A stretch of DNA of 44,858 bases from Acetobacter conturbans (GTDB lineage: Bacteria; Pseudomonadota; Alphaproteobacteria; Acetobacterales; Acetobacteraceae): positions 1 through 44,858 of the forward strand of contig NZ_WOSY01000018.1 in the NCBI RefSeq assembly GCF_011516755.1, written 5' to 3'. A program made the position numbers and the translations under genes. This document shows positions 8,517 through 16,683 of this stretch, in pieces (positions within the stretch are counted from its first letter, which is position 1; each line of letters begins with the position of its first letter). The notes below the pieces were generated by a model. That model had not been told where the DNA came from. It saw only the letters and a list, made by a program, of their open reading frames with translations, and did not search any database.

Positions 8517-9371
8517 TCAAGGGGCTCCCAGATGGGCCTCCGCCGCACTGGCACCATCAAGAGCGCCATTGGGCCGGACGCCTTTATCGGCCTTTTCCAG
8601 AATATCCAGGAAAGGCCTGATGATGTCGATCGGCATTGGGAAAATGATAGTCGAATTCTGCTCGCCGCCGATCTCGGTCAGGGTCTGCAGGTAACGCAAC
8701 TGCATCGCCGCTGGGGTACTGCCCAGGATCTTGGCCGCGTTGACGAGCGTCTGGGATGCCTGGAATTCCGCCTCCGCATGGATGATCTTCGCCCTACGGT
8801 CCCGTTCCGCCTCTGCCTGCTTGGCGATCGCCTTAACCATATTGTCGGTCAGTTCGACTGTCCTAATCTCGACGTTGCTGACCTTAAGCCCCCAGGTTTC
8901 CGTCTGGCTGTCCAGGATCTCCTGCACGTCGGTGCTGAGCTTCTTGCGTTCGGACAGCATCTCGTCAAGATCGTGCTGCCCCAGAACGGATCGCAGCGTC
9001 GTTTGCGCCAGCATGTTGGTGGCGGGCAGATAGTTCTGCACCTGTATGATGGCGTGCTCGGGATTGACGACGTTGAAGTAGAGGACGGCATCCACTTTCA
9101 TCGAGACGTTGTCTCGCGAAATCACGTCCTGTGTCGGTATCTCTACGACCTGGATCCGCAGATCGACCCGCACCATTTCCTGTACGAAAGGGAACAACAG
9201 AACGAGGCCCGGCCCCTTGACGCGCTGGAACCGGCCGAGCGTGAATACGACCGCGCGCTCGTATTCACGGAGGATTTTGATCGTCGACCTAGCGAGGATC
9301 GCCAGAAACAAGACGATAACGGGAACCGCGTAGATCAAAAGCGGGATACCGTTGAAAAATGACGAAATCAT
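8517..9371 (-). CDS. Slipin / stomatin-like SPFH (band 7) membrane protein
   Basis: A 284-residue protein with one N-terminal membrane anchor (about residues 9-27, PLLIYAVPVIVLFLAILAR), then the SPFH domain: IKILREYERAVVFTLGRFQRVKGPG (about 30-54), VVEIPTQDVISRDNVSMKVDAVLYF and LAQTTLRSVLGQHDLDEMLSER. A coiled-coil-like AEAERDRRAKIIHAEAEFQAS region follows. Such proteins form oligomeric microdomain scaffolds in the inner membrane; the precise role is unknown. The frame is open for 44 more codons upstream, but that part has no family similarity; the ATG at 9371 has AGGG upstream and begins just before the anchor. NfeD, the usual slipin partner, is not visible. Nothing indicates truncation. Confidence 0.88.
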   Translation of the reverse strand: MISSFFNGIPLLIYAVPVIVLFLAILARSTIKILREYERAVVFTLGRFQRVKGPGLVLLFPFVQEMVRVDLRIQVVEIPTQDVISRDNVSMKVDAVLYFNVVNPEHAIIQVQNYLPATNMLAQTTLRSVLGQHDLDEMLSERKKLSTDVQEILDSQTETWGLKVSNVEIRTVELTDNMVKAIAKQAEAERDRRAKIIHAEAEFQASQTLVNAAKILGSTPAAMQLRYLQTLTEIGGEQNSTIIFPMPIDIIRPFLDILEKADKGVRPNGALDGASAAEAHLGAP

Positions 9372-9499
9372 CGGGCATATCCCTGTTCTCGTGCTGGCAT
9401 TGCAAAAGTTTCTGGCAGAAGTTTCTGAAAATATTTTATATATTCTGGCACTATCCTGAGATATAAAGTCCACCACTACTGTATGGTGAAAATTACGGG

Positions 9500-9646
9500 T
9501 CAATCGGTTCGAGGCTGCAGCATCCGTCGAACGGTCCAGCCGATACCAGAAATGGATGCAATTACGCCGAACAGGATTCCATCAGACAGCCACAGCACCA
9601 TGAGGAAGAACAGAAACGACGAGGACATACTTGTTTCGATCAGCAA
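9500..9646 (-). CDS. Possible small single-span membrane protein
   Basis: A 48-codon frame, unrecognised. It starts with TTG at 9646, preceded by GAGGGG with a 5-base spacer; an internal ATG at 9628 would give 42 residues but lacks a ribosome site. The product has a hydrophobic stretch (SSSFLFFLMVLWLSDGILFG, then VIASISGIGW) and a positive tail (VRRMLQPRTD), the shape of a small inner-membrane protein. It precedes the slipin gene by 128 bases on the same strand, so it could be a partner. Coding status is inferred from the Shine-Dalgarno and hydrophobicity only. Bases 9647-9869 contain nothing else I can support. Confidence 0.35.
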   Translation of the reverse strand: MLIETSMSSSFLFFLMVLWLSDGILFGVIASISGIGWTVRRMLQPRTD

Positions 9647-9869
9647 TCGGGCCCCTCTAACAATCAAGCAACGTAACGAACGAACATGGCGTATGGTGGT
9701 TGATTGTCCTGCCGCTGGGTCTCCCTCGAAGTCTCACGAGAGAATGGAATCACTGTTTGCGTTTCAGAACGGGGGTTTTTAGAAGCGTCCAGATGGCAGC
9801 GCAGTTCAAATGCAAGCTCGAAAATAGGGCTTTTCATTATTCCGGGCAGCGGAAAAAACGCCCAGTCCT

Positions 9870-10391
9870 TTACCTTTGAGAGGCGGGCATGGCTACTCCG
9901 AGAGCCTGCAACTCGCCGATATGCCGTTCGACGATGCGATGCGTCTCGGCGGCGAAAGCCATTAACTTCAGATCGGTACCGGATTTTGCCTCCTTGGCAA
10001 AGGCGGCGCCATCTTTGGCGTGGATTGCCTCCATGTCTCGCAGGTATTCGGCGTCGAACGCTGTCCCGGACAAAGCTTTTAAGTCATCAAATTTTTTCTG
10101 AAAGGACGCATTCAGCGTATCAGGAATGTCTATTCCAGCGCCGGAAGCGATTGATTTGAGCTTTGAGCCAACGAGAGCATGATCGTGGGCCTCCGTCGTG
10201 CCCTGATCCCTGATATCCTGGGTGCTGCCCTGATCGGCGCCTAACTGGCCAGCTTTCACTTCAAACATCCCCCCTTGGCTAACCATCGCGATGAAGCTTC
10301 GGTCAGAAGTCGAAACGCTGTCCTGTGAGGCAGCGACATGCACGGGGAAAGCAAATGCAAAAGTTGCGACGGCAATTGCTGCGTACTTCAT
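9870..10391 (-). CDS. DUF4142-family exported protein
   Basis: A 173-residue protein with a signal peptide (MKYAAIAVATFAFAFPVHVA, cleavage probably near AAS-QDS) followed by the helical DUF4142 domain: SDRSFIAMVSQGGMFEVKAGQL (about residues 30-51), TEAHDHALVGSKLKSIASGAG and a C-terminal AETHRIVERHIGELQALG helix. DUF4142 proteins are small periplasmic or outer-membrane-associated, ferritin-like helical proteins of unknown function. The start at 10391 is chosen because GGAGGA lies 7 bases upstream; an ATG at 10406 overlaps that ribosome site. It appears monocistronic. Confidence 0.85.
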   Translation of the reverse strand: MKYAAIAVATFAFAFPVHVAASQDSVSTSDRSFIAMVSQGGMFEVKAGQLGADQGSTQDIRDQGTTEAHDHALVGSKLKSIASGAGIDIPDTLNASFQKKFDDLKALSGTAFDAEYLRDMEAIHAKDGAAFAKEAKSGTDLKLMAFAAETHRIVERHIGELQALGVAMPASQR

Positions 10392-10588
10392 GGTACGGTC
10401 CTCCATCTACAAAGGGGCCGACCATGATATCGTCTGAGTGTGGGCAAAAGTTTCGCCGACATTTAGGGAGATTTCTTAGCACCGCTGCCAGTCCGTTTCA
10501 GCATCTGCATCAAGTCAAAATAGATAAACGGCGAGACGGCTAGCCTTTTAAAAGCGGAGTCTCAGCAGGAAGAAGTTTTGAGCTCGTC

Positions 10589-11089
10589 CTATTTCAACAG
10601 ATGCATCAATCGGCCTTCGACTTCCGGCTTAACGAAGCCAAACAGCAGCGCTGCGGCAATCGCGTATGCTCTTTCATGCAGGTCTTCGTCTGCGATTTCA
10701 CCTGCCACCCAGAATGAAATGCAGCCGCGAAAGCTCAGAGCCAGATGATCCGGAAGGCTGCAGCGGGCGACCGCGGTCATTTCCTCTCGAATCCCAGAAA
10801 GATCACCGAAGGCAGTCGCCCACAGCACACGGGAGCGATCGGAAACGTGGCCCGGTTCCGTTGTTGGGCTTCCAAGCGATCCGATCACGGGCCCCGTTAC
10901 GGCAGGTTCCTCAAGCAGCGCTGTAACGGTGATGTCGAAGGCTTCTATGTGTTTAGTCCCGGGGTTTGCTGGTGTGATATTTTCACGTGAGTGGAAGGAA
11001 GCATTATGGGACAGATACGTCACCGCAGCACCACGACCACGCACGCCGTCCGAGCAGCAATACACGATCGCAGGCTTCGCTTGAGACAC
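10589..11089 (-). CDS. Unrecognised protein, possibly 5'-truncated
   Basis: A 166-residue frame with GTG as the first possible start and no ribosome-binding site before it. I do not recognise the product. It has a central acidic region and a fairly hydrophobic C-terminal half (LALSFRGCISFWVAGEIADE, then AYAIAAALLFGFVKPEVEG). The frame stays open upstream to the edge of the IS3 remnant, so the original N-terminus may have been lost to that insertion. Codon use looks ordinary for the genome. It could be a decayed gene; its length and even composition argue for a real coding origin. Confidence 0.45.
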   Translation of the reverse strand: MSQAKPAIVYCCSDGVRGRGAAVTYLSHNASFHSRENITPANPGTKHIEAFDITVTALLEEPAVTGPVIGSLGSPTTEPGHVSDRSRVLWATAFGDLSGIREEMTAVARCSLPDHLALSFRGCISFWVAGEIADEDLHERAYAIAAALLFGFVKPEVEGRLMHLLK

Positions 11090-11124
11090 TGAGCCGGGCG
11101 TTCGGGAGAGGTGGCCCCGTTTAT

Positions 11125-11612
11125 TTGGACAGTTTTTCTGGTTGAATAAGCTATACCCAGTTGATGTCAGCCTCCTGATCCGGCGGCAGCCTCGGATCAG
11201 AAGATGTCGGCGCTATGTGATACGCCTCATCGGGCGTGCGTCCACTCAGTGCCGAGTGCGGCCGATCCGCATTGTAGTGTCCGATCCATTCTACCAGACC
11301 TGCTCGAAGTTCTGATGCCGTATCAAATGCGTGCCGCTTCTCCACATCCGCCGGACGCGCAATCCGCACGACCGCAGGCTTGCCGGAGAACGTAGTCGAC
11401 GTCCCTTCGATCGTCCTGACTCTTCCATTGCGCGATCATCGTCTGATGCACGCCGTATTTCGACGCCAGTTCCGCCAGCGGCTGCTCACATGGGATCGCC
11501 TCCAGCGGAACCCACGACTTGAATTCACCCGAATACCGTTTCCGCGTAACTTTGCCCATAAAACCCGCTCTCGCTCAGGTCTGGGATATCTTAACGCTCT
11601 GTCCGAAATTCG
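11125..11612 (-). mobile_element. Internally deleted IS3-family insertion sequence
   Basis: Only about 490 bases remain of an element normally near 1.2-1.5 kb. The ends carry similar inward-facing sequences: ATTTGGACAG near 11129-11138, and on the opposite strand ATTTCGGACAG near 11596-11606. Inside are the start of orfA and the end of orfB, with everything between deleted. It cannot transpose by itself. Confidence 0.7.
11151..11559 (-). pseudogene. IS3-family transposase remnant (orfA start joined to orfB end)
   Basis: From the ATG at 11559 the frame reads MGKVTRKRYSGEFK, then LAELASKYGVHQTMIAQWKS, the helix-turn-helix of IS3 OrfA. After about 48 residues homology stops. In another frame the C-terminal part of OrfB follows: FDTASELRAGLVEWIGHYNA, DRPHSALSGRTPDEAYHIAP, ending at 11151. 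The last catalytic region of the DDE integrase core (NADRPHSALSGRTP) is present, but the first acidic residues are deleted. Confidence 0.85.
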
Positions 11613-11713
11613 GTGACTATCTCTGGCGTGACGTGGATCCCATCATCGATCATTGGGTAACATAACGTTCGCCAGAATGACCAGACGCGCCCGCATGACA
11701 TAGGGTAGAAGCA

Positions 11714-11740
11714 AAAATCCTTAAATAAAACAAGGATTTT
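11714..11740. terminator. Bidirectional A/T-rich hairpin, possible intrinsic terminator
   Basis: A perfect 9-bp stem, AAAATCCTT (11714-11722) with AAGGATTTT (11732-11740), and a 9-base loop. Read on the minus strand it ends in TTTTT and lies about 33 bases past the stop of the small ORF 11774-11920. The stem is low in GC, so terminator strength is doubtful. On the plus strand it lies 320 bases before nuoA. Confidence 0.4.
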
Positions 11741-11773
11741 ACGTTTACCTCTCCTCTGCCTCCGGTCTTCGCT

Positions 11774-11920
11774 CTACGTCCGTTTAATACGGAAACAAAG
11801 CATATTCAGGCAAGGATACATCCCGTAGCAGGTGCCGTCGCTTCGAGGAAAAACTTGCATGATCAGGCAGCAACTTCCCCATTCCTGCCGCGTATAGCGA
11901 ATGGCAGCATATTCCGGCAT
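11774..11920 (-). CDS. Candidate 48-residue small protein with strong ribosome site
   Basis: Unrecognised. An ATG at 11918-11920 follows AGGAGGTG (11932-11925), a full match to the anti-Shine-Dalgarno, at ideal spacing. The 48-residue product starts MPEYAAIRYTRQEW and has five cysteines (SCCL, DGTCYG, YPCLN), an aromatic-rich middle and a basic end (FRIKRT). A terminator-like hairpin follows (11714-11740). The ribosome site is in the loop of a 10-bp hairpin. It lies between the IS3 remnant and nuoA, opposite in direction to nuo. No homology is known to me; coding status rests on the ribosome site and flanking structures. Confidence 0.35.
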   Translation of the reverse strand: MPEYAAIRYTRQEWGSCCLIMQVFPRSDGTCYGMYPCLNMLCFRIKRT

Positions 11921-11941
11921 TCCACACCTCCTGCCGGAATA
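11910..11941. promoter_or_regulatory. Perfect 10-bp inverted repeat upstream of nuoA and around a ribosome site
   Basis: TATTCCGGCA (11910-11919) pairs with TGCCGGAATA (11932-11941) across a 12-base loop. On a minus-strand RNA the loop displays GGAGG, and the 3' arm contains the last two bases of the ATG of the 48-codon ORF, a geometry suited to translational control. On the plus strand it lies 121 bases before the nuoA ATG and could instead be an operator for the nuo operon. Both roles are inference. Confidence 0.45.
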
Positions 11942-12062
11942 CATGAAGGGATGCATACTGCGTCCTCATAAAGCGGCGCCCGGTCCTGATCCGTCAATGC
12001 GGATAACATTACGCACATAGCCTCCGTTCAAGATAAAACAAACAGAAACGGAATTGCCAGTT

Positions 12063-12488
12063 ATGCAAAATGTTTCCAATATATGGTCAATTTTTACCTA
12101 TTCTGTTGTCATAGGAATACTGTTGACCAGCATGATGGGACTGTCTGCCATAACCGGCGCCCGACGGGACGGCAGAGCCATGGGCCGCTCCATGTCGCTA
12201 CCCTTTGAGTCCGGCATCATACCCACGGGATCGGCACATCTGAGGCTGCCTGTACAGTATTATCTGGTGGCCATGTTCTTTGTCATTTTTGACGTCGAAA
12301 CCGCCATTCTCCTGACATGGGCAACAGTTGTGACCGAAACGGGATGGATCGGTTATGGCGCGGCGCTCGCCTTTACTGTTTTTCTGGCGATTTCCCTTGT
12401 CTACCTGTGGCGGGGCGGAGCGCTGGACTGGGGGCCGCGGGTCCGTAGGTGCGATATAGCGGACGGACGAAAGGATCATGCATCATGA
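12063..12488 (+). CDS. nuoA: NADH-quinone oxidoreductase subunit A
   Basis: A 141-residue membrane subunit of complex I with three membrane helices (about residues 9-29, 63-85 and 96-117). The conserved [11 protein letters not shown] loop (about 46-56) and the [16 protein letters not shown] helix (about 73-88), with the family's acidic residues, are present. The ATG at 12063 is chosen because GGA lies at sensible spacing; a TTG nine bases earlier is too close to any ribosome site. It opens a 13-gene operon and overlaps nuoB (ATGA). The promoter must lie in 11613-12062, where I see no convincing -35/-10 pair. Confidence 0.95.
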   Translation: MQNVSNIWSIFTYSVVIGILLTSMMGLSAITGARRDGRAMGRSMSLPFESGIIPTGSAHLRLPVQYYLVAMFFVIFDVETAILLTWATVVTETGWIGYGAALAFTVFLAISLVYLWRGGALDWGPRVRRCDIADGRKDHAS

Positions 12489-13120
12489 ACTGGTCCCTTT
12501 CTTCCCCCCGCAGTTCCAGAGACGCCCAGCCTTCGCCCAGTTTCAGTGAAACCCTGCGCCGCAACCTGGTTATGGGCCGGTTACAGGACTTTGTAGCCTG
12601 GGGGCAGAAAAACTCCATCTGGCCGCTGAATTTCGGCCTGTCGTGCTGTTACGTGGAAATGGCCACGGCGTTCACCAGCCGGTTCGACATCGCCCGCTTT
12701 GGTTCCGAAGTCTTGCGCGCTACACCACGCGAAGCCGACCTTATCGTCATTTCCGGCACCGTGTTCGTCAAAATGGCTCCGGTTATCCAGCATCTTTACA
12801 ACCAGATGCTGGAGCCACGATGGGTGATTTCCATGGGGTCATGCGCCAATTCCGGCGGCATGTACGACATTTACAGTGTCGTGCAGGGTGTGGACAGTTT
12901 CCTGCCCGTGGATGTGTATGTGCCCGGCTGTCCCCCGCGCCCCGAGGCCCTGCTGGAGGGCTTGCTGCTTTTGCAGAAATCCATCGGCACACAGCGCAGG
13001 CCTCTTAGCTGGCTGGTCGGGCCGCAGGGTGCGGAACCCGTGACACCGCCCAGCCTGCGCGATGAAAAGCGTAGCCAGCGTCGGGGCATGCGCGATCTGC
13101 GCACGCCCGACGAGATCTGA
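12485..13120 (+). CDS. nuoB: NADH-quinone oxidoreductase subunit B
   Basis: A 211-residue peripheral-arm subunit carrying cluster N2, the last Fe-S centre before quinone. The four ligands are visible: adjacent Cys54-Cys55 in GLSCCYVEM, Cys120 in [10 protein letters not shown] and Cys149 in [10 protein letters not shown]. The core from PLNFGLSCC to [13 protein letters not shown] is strongly conserved. The first 28 residues are Ser/Pro-rich and variable. The C-terminal tail after about 175 is charged, as in enterobacterial NuoB. The ATG overlaps the nuoA stop; nuoCD follows after 5 bases. Confidence 0.97.
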   Translation: MNWSLSSPRSSRDAQPSPSFSETLRRNLVMGRLQDFVAWGQKNSIWPLNFGLSCCYVEMATAFTSRFDIARFGSEVLRATPREADLIVISGTVFVKMAPVIQHLYNQMLEPRWVISMGSCANSGGMYDIYSVVQGVDSFLPVDVYVPGCPPRPEALLEGLLLLQKSIGTQRRPLSWLVGPQGAEPVTPPSLRDEKRSQRRGMRDLRTPDEI

Positions 13121-13125
13121 CGCCC

Positions 13126-14892
13126 ATGACCACCCTCCTTTCTCCTGCCCGCGAACAGAGTCTTCCGGAAAGAATTTCAAAGCATCTTCCCAACGGCTTA
13201 CTGGCCACACAGACTGCTTGTGACGGGATCTCCATCCTCTGGATGGCGGCAGCCGATCTGCGCCCCACCCTTGCCGCACTGAGGACATCGGCTGCCGCAT
13301 CCCTCATGCTTCTGGACCTGACGGCCATAGATGAACGCGATCGCACCCATCGCGACGGGCAGCCACAGGCGGCATTCACGGTTGTCTATCACCTGATGTC
13401 GCTTAACACCCGCTCGGATGAGGTGCGGATCAAGGTGCCCCTGGGCGCAACCGCTCCCACCCTTCCCAGCATCTGTGATCTCTGGCCCAACGCCAACTGG
13501 TATGAACGCGAGGTCTGGGACCTGTTCGGCATCCATTTCCAGGACCATCCGTGCCTGCGCCGTATCCTGACCCCACCCACATGGACCGGACATCCCCTGC
13601 GCAAGGACCACCATGCCCGCGCCACCGAAATGCCGCCCTACAGCCTGACGGAAGAACACGAAGCGCAGGAGCAGGACGCCCTGCGCTTTGACCCGTCCGC
13701 ATGGGGTATGCGGCGACACAGTGACCACAGCGACTTCATGTTTCTCAACCTTGGTCCCAATCATCCCAGTGTGCACGGGGTTTTCCGCATTGTGCTGCAA
13801 CTGGAAGGGGAGCGAATTGTCGATGCCGTGCCCGATATCGGCTTTCACCATCGCGGGGCGGAAAAGATGGGGGAGCGCCAGTCATGGCACACCTATATCC
13901 CTTACACCGACCGGGTGGATTACCTCGGCGGCGTCATGAACAATTTCCCTTATGTGATGGCGGTAGAAACACTGGCCGGGATTACCGTGCCACCACGAGC
14001 GCAGATGATCCGGGTCATGCTCGCAGAACTATTCCGCATTGCCAGCCACCTCGTCTTCTACGGCACCATGGCGCAGGATGTGGGGCAACTTTCTCCAGTG
14101 TTCTACATGTTTACCGACCGCGAACGCGTGTTCGGGATTATCGAGGCGATATGCGGCTTTCGCATGCATCCGGCGTGGTTCCGCATTGGCGGGGTCGCCA
14201 TGGATCTGCCCAATGGGTGGGAAGGACTGATCCGCGCCTTTCTCCATGATCTGCCCTTACGGCTGGACGAATACGATGCGATGGTCATGCGCAACCCCAT
14301 CTTCCGCGCCCGTACAAAGGGAATTGGCGCCTATACAACCACAGAGGCTGTTGAATGGGGCGTCACCGGGCCGGGGCTGCGCGCCACAGGGCGGGAATGG
14401 GATTACCGCAAACATGCGCCCTATGCCTGTTATGACCAGCTCGAATTCGACATTCCCACCGGCACCAACGGCGACTGTTATGACCGGATTGCCGTGCATG
14501 TGGAGGAAATACGCCAGAGCCTGCGCATCATCCGCCAGTGCGTGGACAACATGCCCGCAGGCCCGGTCAAGGCCGATCATCCACTGACAACCCCTCCGCC
14601 CAAAGCGCGGACGATGCATGACATCGAAACCCTGATCCATCACTTCCTCAGCGTAAGCTGGGGGCCGGTCATTCCACCGGGAGAAGCACGGGCCAGTATC
14701 GAAGCCACGAAAGGCGTGAACACTTATACCCTGATCAGCGACGGCGGTACCGCGTCATACCGTACGCGCATCCGCACGCCCTCTTTCGCTCACCTCCAGA
14801 TGATCCCGCTGCTCAGTCGCGGGATCATGGTCGCGGACCTGATCGCGATCCTGGGCAGCATCGATTTCGTAATGGCCGATGTGGACCGCTGA
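13126..14892 (+). CDS. nuoC: NADH-quinone oxidoreductase fused subunits C/D
   Basis: A 588-residue fusion of the 30-kDa (NuoC, about residues 25-185) and 49-kDa (NuoD, about 200-588) subunits, usually named nuoCD. The NuoC part ends with the family signature [20 protein letters not shown], then GHPLRKDH. The NuoD part has [22 protein letters not shown] and [17 protein letters not shown], whose His residues line the quinone cavity, and ends [14 protein letters not shown], the typical C-terminus. Most Alphaproteobacteria keep nuoC and nuoD separate, so the fusion marks this as the E. coli-type complex I. It overlaps nuoE by 14 bases. Confidence 0.96.
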   Translation: MTTLLSPAREQSLPERISKHLPNGLLATQTACDGISILWMAAADLRPTLAALRTSAAASLMLLDLTAIDERDRTHRDGQPQAAFTVVYHLMSLNTRSDEVRIKVPLGATAPTLPSICDLWPNANWYEREVWDLFGIHFQDHPCLRRILTPPTWTGHPLRKDHHARATEMPPYSLTEEHEAQEQDALRFDPSAWGMRRHSDHSDFMFLNLGPNHPSVHGVFRIVLQLEGERIVDAVPDIGFHHRGAEKMGERQSWHTYIPYTDRVDYLGGVMNNFPYVMAVETLAGITVPPRAQMIRVMLAELFRIASHLVFYGTMAQDVGQLSPVFYMFTDRERVFGIIEAICGFRMHPAWFRIGGVAMDLPNGWEGLIRAFLHDLPLRLDEYDAMVMRNPIFRARTKGIGAYTTTEAVEWGVTGPGLRATGREWDYRKHAPYACYDQLEFDIPTGTNGDCYDRIAVHVEEIRQSLRIIRQCVDNMPAGPVKADHPLTTPPPKARTMHDIETLIHHFLSVSWGPVIPPGEARASIEATKGVNTYTLISDGGTASYRTRIRTPSFAHLQMIPLLSRGIMVADLIAILGSIDFVMADVDR

Positions 14893-15370
14893 ATATCCCC
14901 TCCCCGCGCCCATGCGCGCGGAAATCCTTGCCCTTGCGGCGCAGGAACTACATCCGCGCGGGGCGAGCGTCGCAGCCCTACGGCTGGTGCAGGCCCGCTT
15001 TGGCTGGGTCAGCACCGTGCATCTGCGCGAAGTGGCCGACCTGCTGGGTATCTCGGCCGATGACCTCGATGGCGTCGCGACCTATTTCAACCTGCTGTTC
15101 CGCAGGCCGGTCGGGCGGCATGTCATCATGCTGTGTGACAGCGTTTCATGCTGGATCATGGGACGTGAACCGCTGTGCGCCCATCTGTGCGGAAAGCTGG
15201 ACATCAGGCCGGGGGAAACCACGGCAGACAACGCCATCACGCTGCTCCCCACGGTCTGTATCGGTCACTGCGATCACGCTCCGGCCATGCTGATTGACGA
15301 TACGCTGCATGGAGATGTGACCACGGCAAGCCTCGACCAACTGATCGATACGCTGAGAAATACGCCATGA
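14879..15370 (+). CDS. nuoE: NADH-quinone oxidoreductase subunit E
   Basis: A 163-residue thioredoxin-like subunit holding the off-pathway 2Fe-2S cluster N1a. Ligands are Cys86 and Cys91 (LCDSVSCW) and Cys127 and Cys131 (CIGHCDHAP), with family spacing. The N-terminal helical part ([33 protein letters not shown]) is typical. The start is the ATG at 14879 inside the nuoCD end; a second ATG at 14912 (MRAEILAL) is possible and neither has a clear ribosome site, as expected for translational coupling. The stop overlaps the nuoF start by four bases. Confidence 0.94.
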   Translation: MWTAEYPLPAPMRAEILALAAQELHPRGASVAALRLVQARFGWVSTVHLREVADLLGISADDLDGVATYFNLLFRRPVGRHVIMLCDSVSCWIMGREPLCAHLCGKLDIRPGETTADNAITLLPTVCIGHCDHAPAMLIDDTLHGDVTTASLDQLIDTLRNTP

Positions 15371-16683
15371 CGCCGGCCTCCGAACGTCCCCTGACCGCCA
15401 TGATCGATCCTGCCGCCGGTCCACCGGACTGTGCGGCATACGGGCGCGCTGGCGGCTGGCAGGCCACGCGGTTGGCGCTGGGAAGCCTTGCCCCGGCTGA
15501 GATCATTGACATGGTGACACGCTCAAAGCTGCGCGGGCGTGGGGGCGCGGGCTTCGGAACCGGGCAGAAATGGAGCTTCGTGCCCAAGGAACCCGCATCC
15601 GAACGTCGCAAATACCTGATCGCCAATGCCGACGAGATGGAACCGGGCACCTTCAAAGATCGCTGGCTGCTTGAAGGCAATCCCCTCCAACTCGTCGAAG
15701 GAATGATCCTTGCGGCCTATGGCGTGCAGGCAGGGCATGGCATCGTTTTTCTGCGTGGAGAATATCAGGAAGCCTGCGCCCGCCTGCACCGCGCGATCGG
15801 GGAAGCTCGGCAACAAGGCTGGCTGGGCGAGAATATTCTTGGCTCGGGCTTCAGTTTTGACATCCACATACATTCCAGCGCCGGACGCTACATATGCGGC
15901 GAGGAAACTGCCCTTCTGACCGCGCTGGAAGGCCGCCGCGCCACACCCCGCAGCAAACCACCCTTTCCGCAGACCGGCGGCCTGTGGGGCGCGCCAAGCG
16001 TGGTGAACAATGTCGAGACGCTGTGCAACCTGCCCCATATCATCGCCAACGGACCAGAATGGTTCACGGGGCTTGGGCTGGGGGATGATGGCGGCACCAA
16101 GATCTATGGTGTCAGCGGCCGGGTGACAAAACCGGGCGCATGGGAACTGCCGATCGGCACGCCGCTGCGGCAGATCATCGAGGACCATGCAGGCGGCATG
16201 CGCCCCGGCTACCAGTTGCGCGCCCTCCTGCCCGGCGGAGCGTCCACCGCCTTTATCGACGCGACAGCCCTTGATGTCGCCATGGATTACGGATCGGTGG
16301 AAAAGGCGGGCAGCAGGCTTGGCACCGGCATGGCCATCATTCTGGATGACCGGACCTGCCCCATCGGCATGATCCGCAACCTTGAACATTTCTTCGCACA
16401 GGAATCCTGCGGCTGGTGCACGCCATGCCGTGACGGGCTGCCATGGGTGGAACGCCTGCTGGATGCGATCGAAGACGGGACCGGCCGGGATGAAGACATG
16501 GACCAGCTTGATCGTCATGCCCGCATGCTGGGTGCTCCGGGCCGCACCTTCTGCGCCCATGCGCCGGGAGCGATGGCGCCACTGGCCAGTGGACTGAAGC
16601 TTTTTGCCGCCGATTTCGCTGCCCACATCCAGCAGGGCCGTTGCCCTCACCAAGCCGGAGCAGGAGCAGGAGCAGGACCATGA
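15367..16683 (+). CDS. nuoF: NADH-quinone oxidoreductase subunit F (NADH-binding)
   Basis: A 438-residue flavoprotein that oxidises NADH. The FMN/NADH glycine-rich loop GRGGAGFGTGQKW is at about residues 57-69. The N3 4Fe-4S ligands are Cys348, Cys351 and Cys354 (SCGWCTPCRDG) with Cys396 (RTFCAHAPG). Length is close to E. coli NuoF (445). The C-terminal tail ends in an Ala-Gly repeat encoded by tandem GGAGCA units (about 16657-16676), which also supply several ribosome-site-like GGAG/AGGA words just before the nuoG ATG overlapping this stop. Confidence 0.96.
   Translation: MTPASERPLTAMIDPAAGPPDCAAYGRAGGWQATRLALGSLAPAEIIDMVTRSKLRGRGGAGFGTGQKWSFVPKEPASERRKYLIANADEMEPGTFKDRWLLEGNPLQLVEGMILAAYGVQAGHGIVFLRGEYQEACARLHRAIGEARQQGWLGENILGSGFSFDIHIHSSAGRYICGEETALLTALEGRRATPRSKPPFPQTGGLWGAPSVVNNVETLCNLPHIIANGPEWFTGLGLGDDGGTKIYGVSGRVTKPGAWELPIGTPLRQIIEDHAGGMRPGYQLRALLPGGASTAFIDATALDVAMDYGSVEKAGSRLGTGMAIILDDRTCPIGMIRNLEHFFAQESCGWCTPCRDGLPWVERLLDAIEDGTGRDEDMDQLDRHARMLGAPGRTFCAHAPGAMAPLASGLKLFAADFAAHIQQGRCPHQAGAGAGAGP

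Noticed and set aside
8430..9362. Long plus-strand open frame of 310 residues opposite the slipin gene
   Set aside because: It is the antisense of a clear SPFH protein; Asp/His/Arg-rich composition is typical of a mirror frame.
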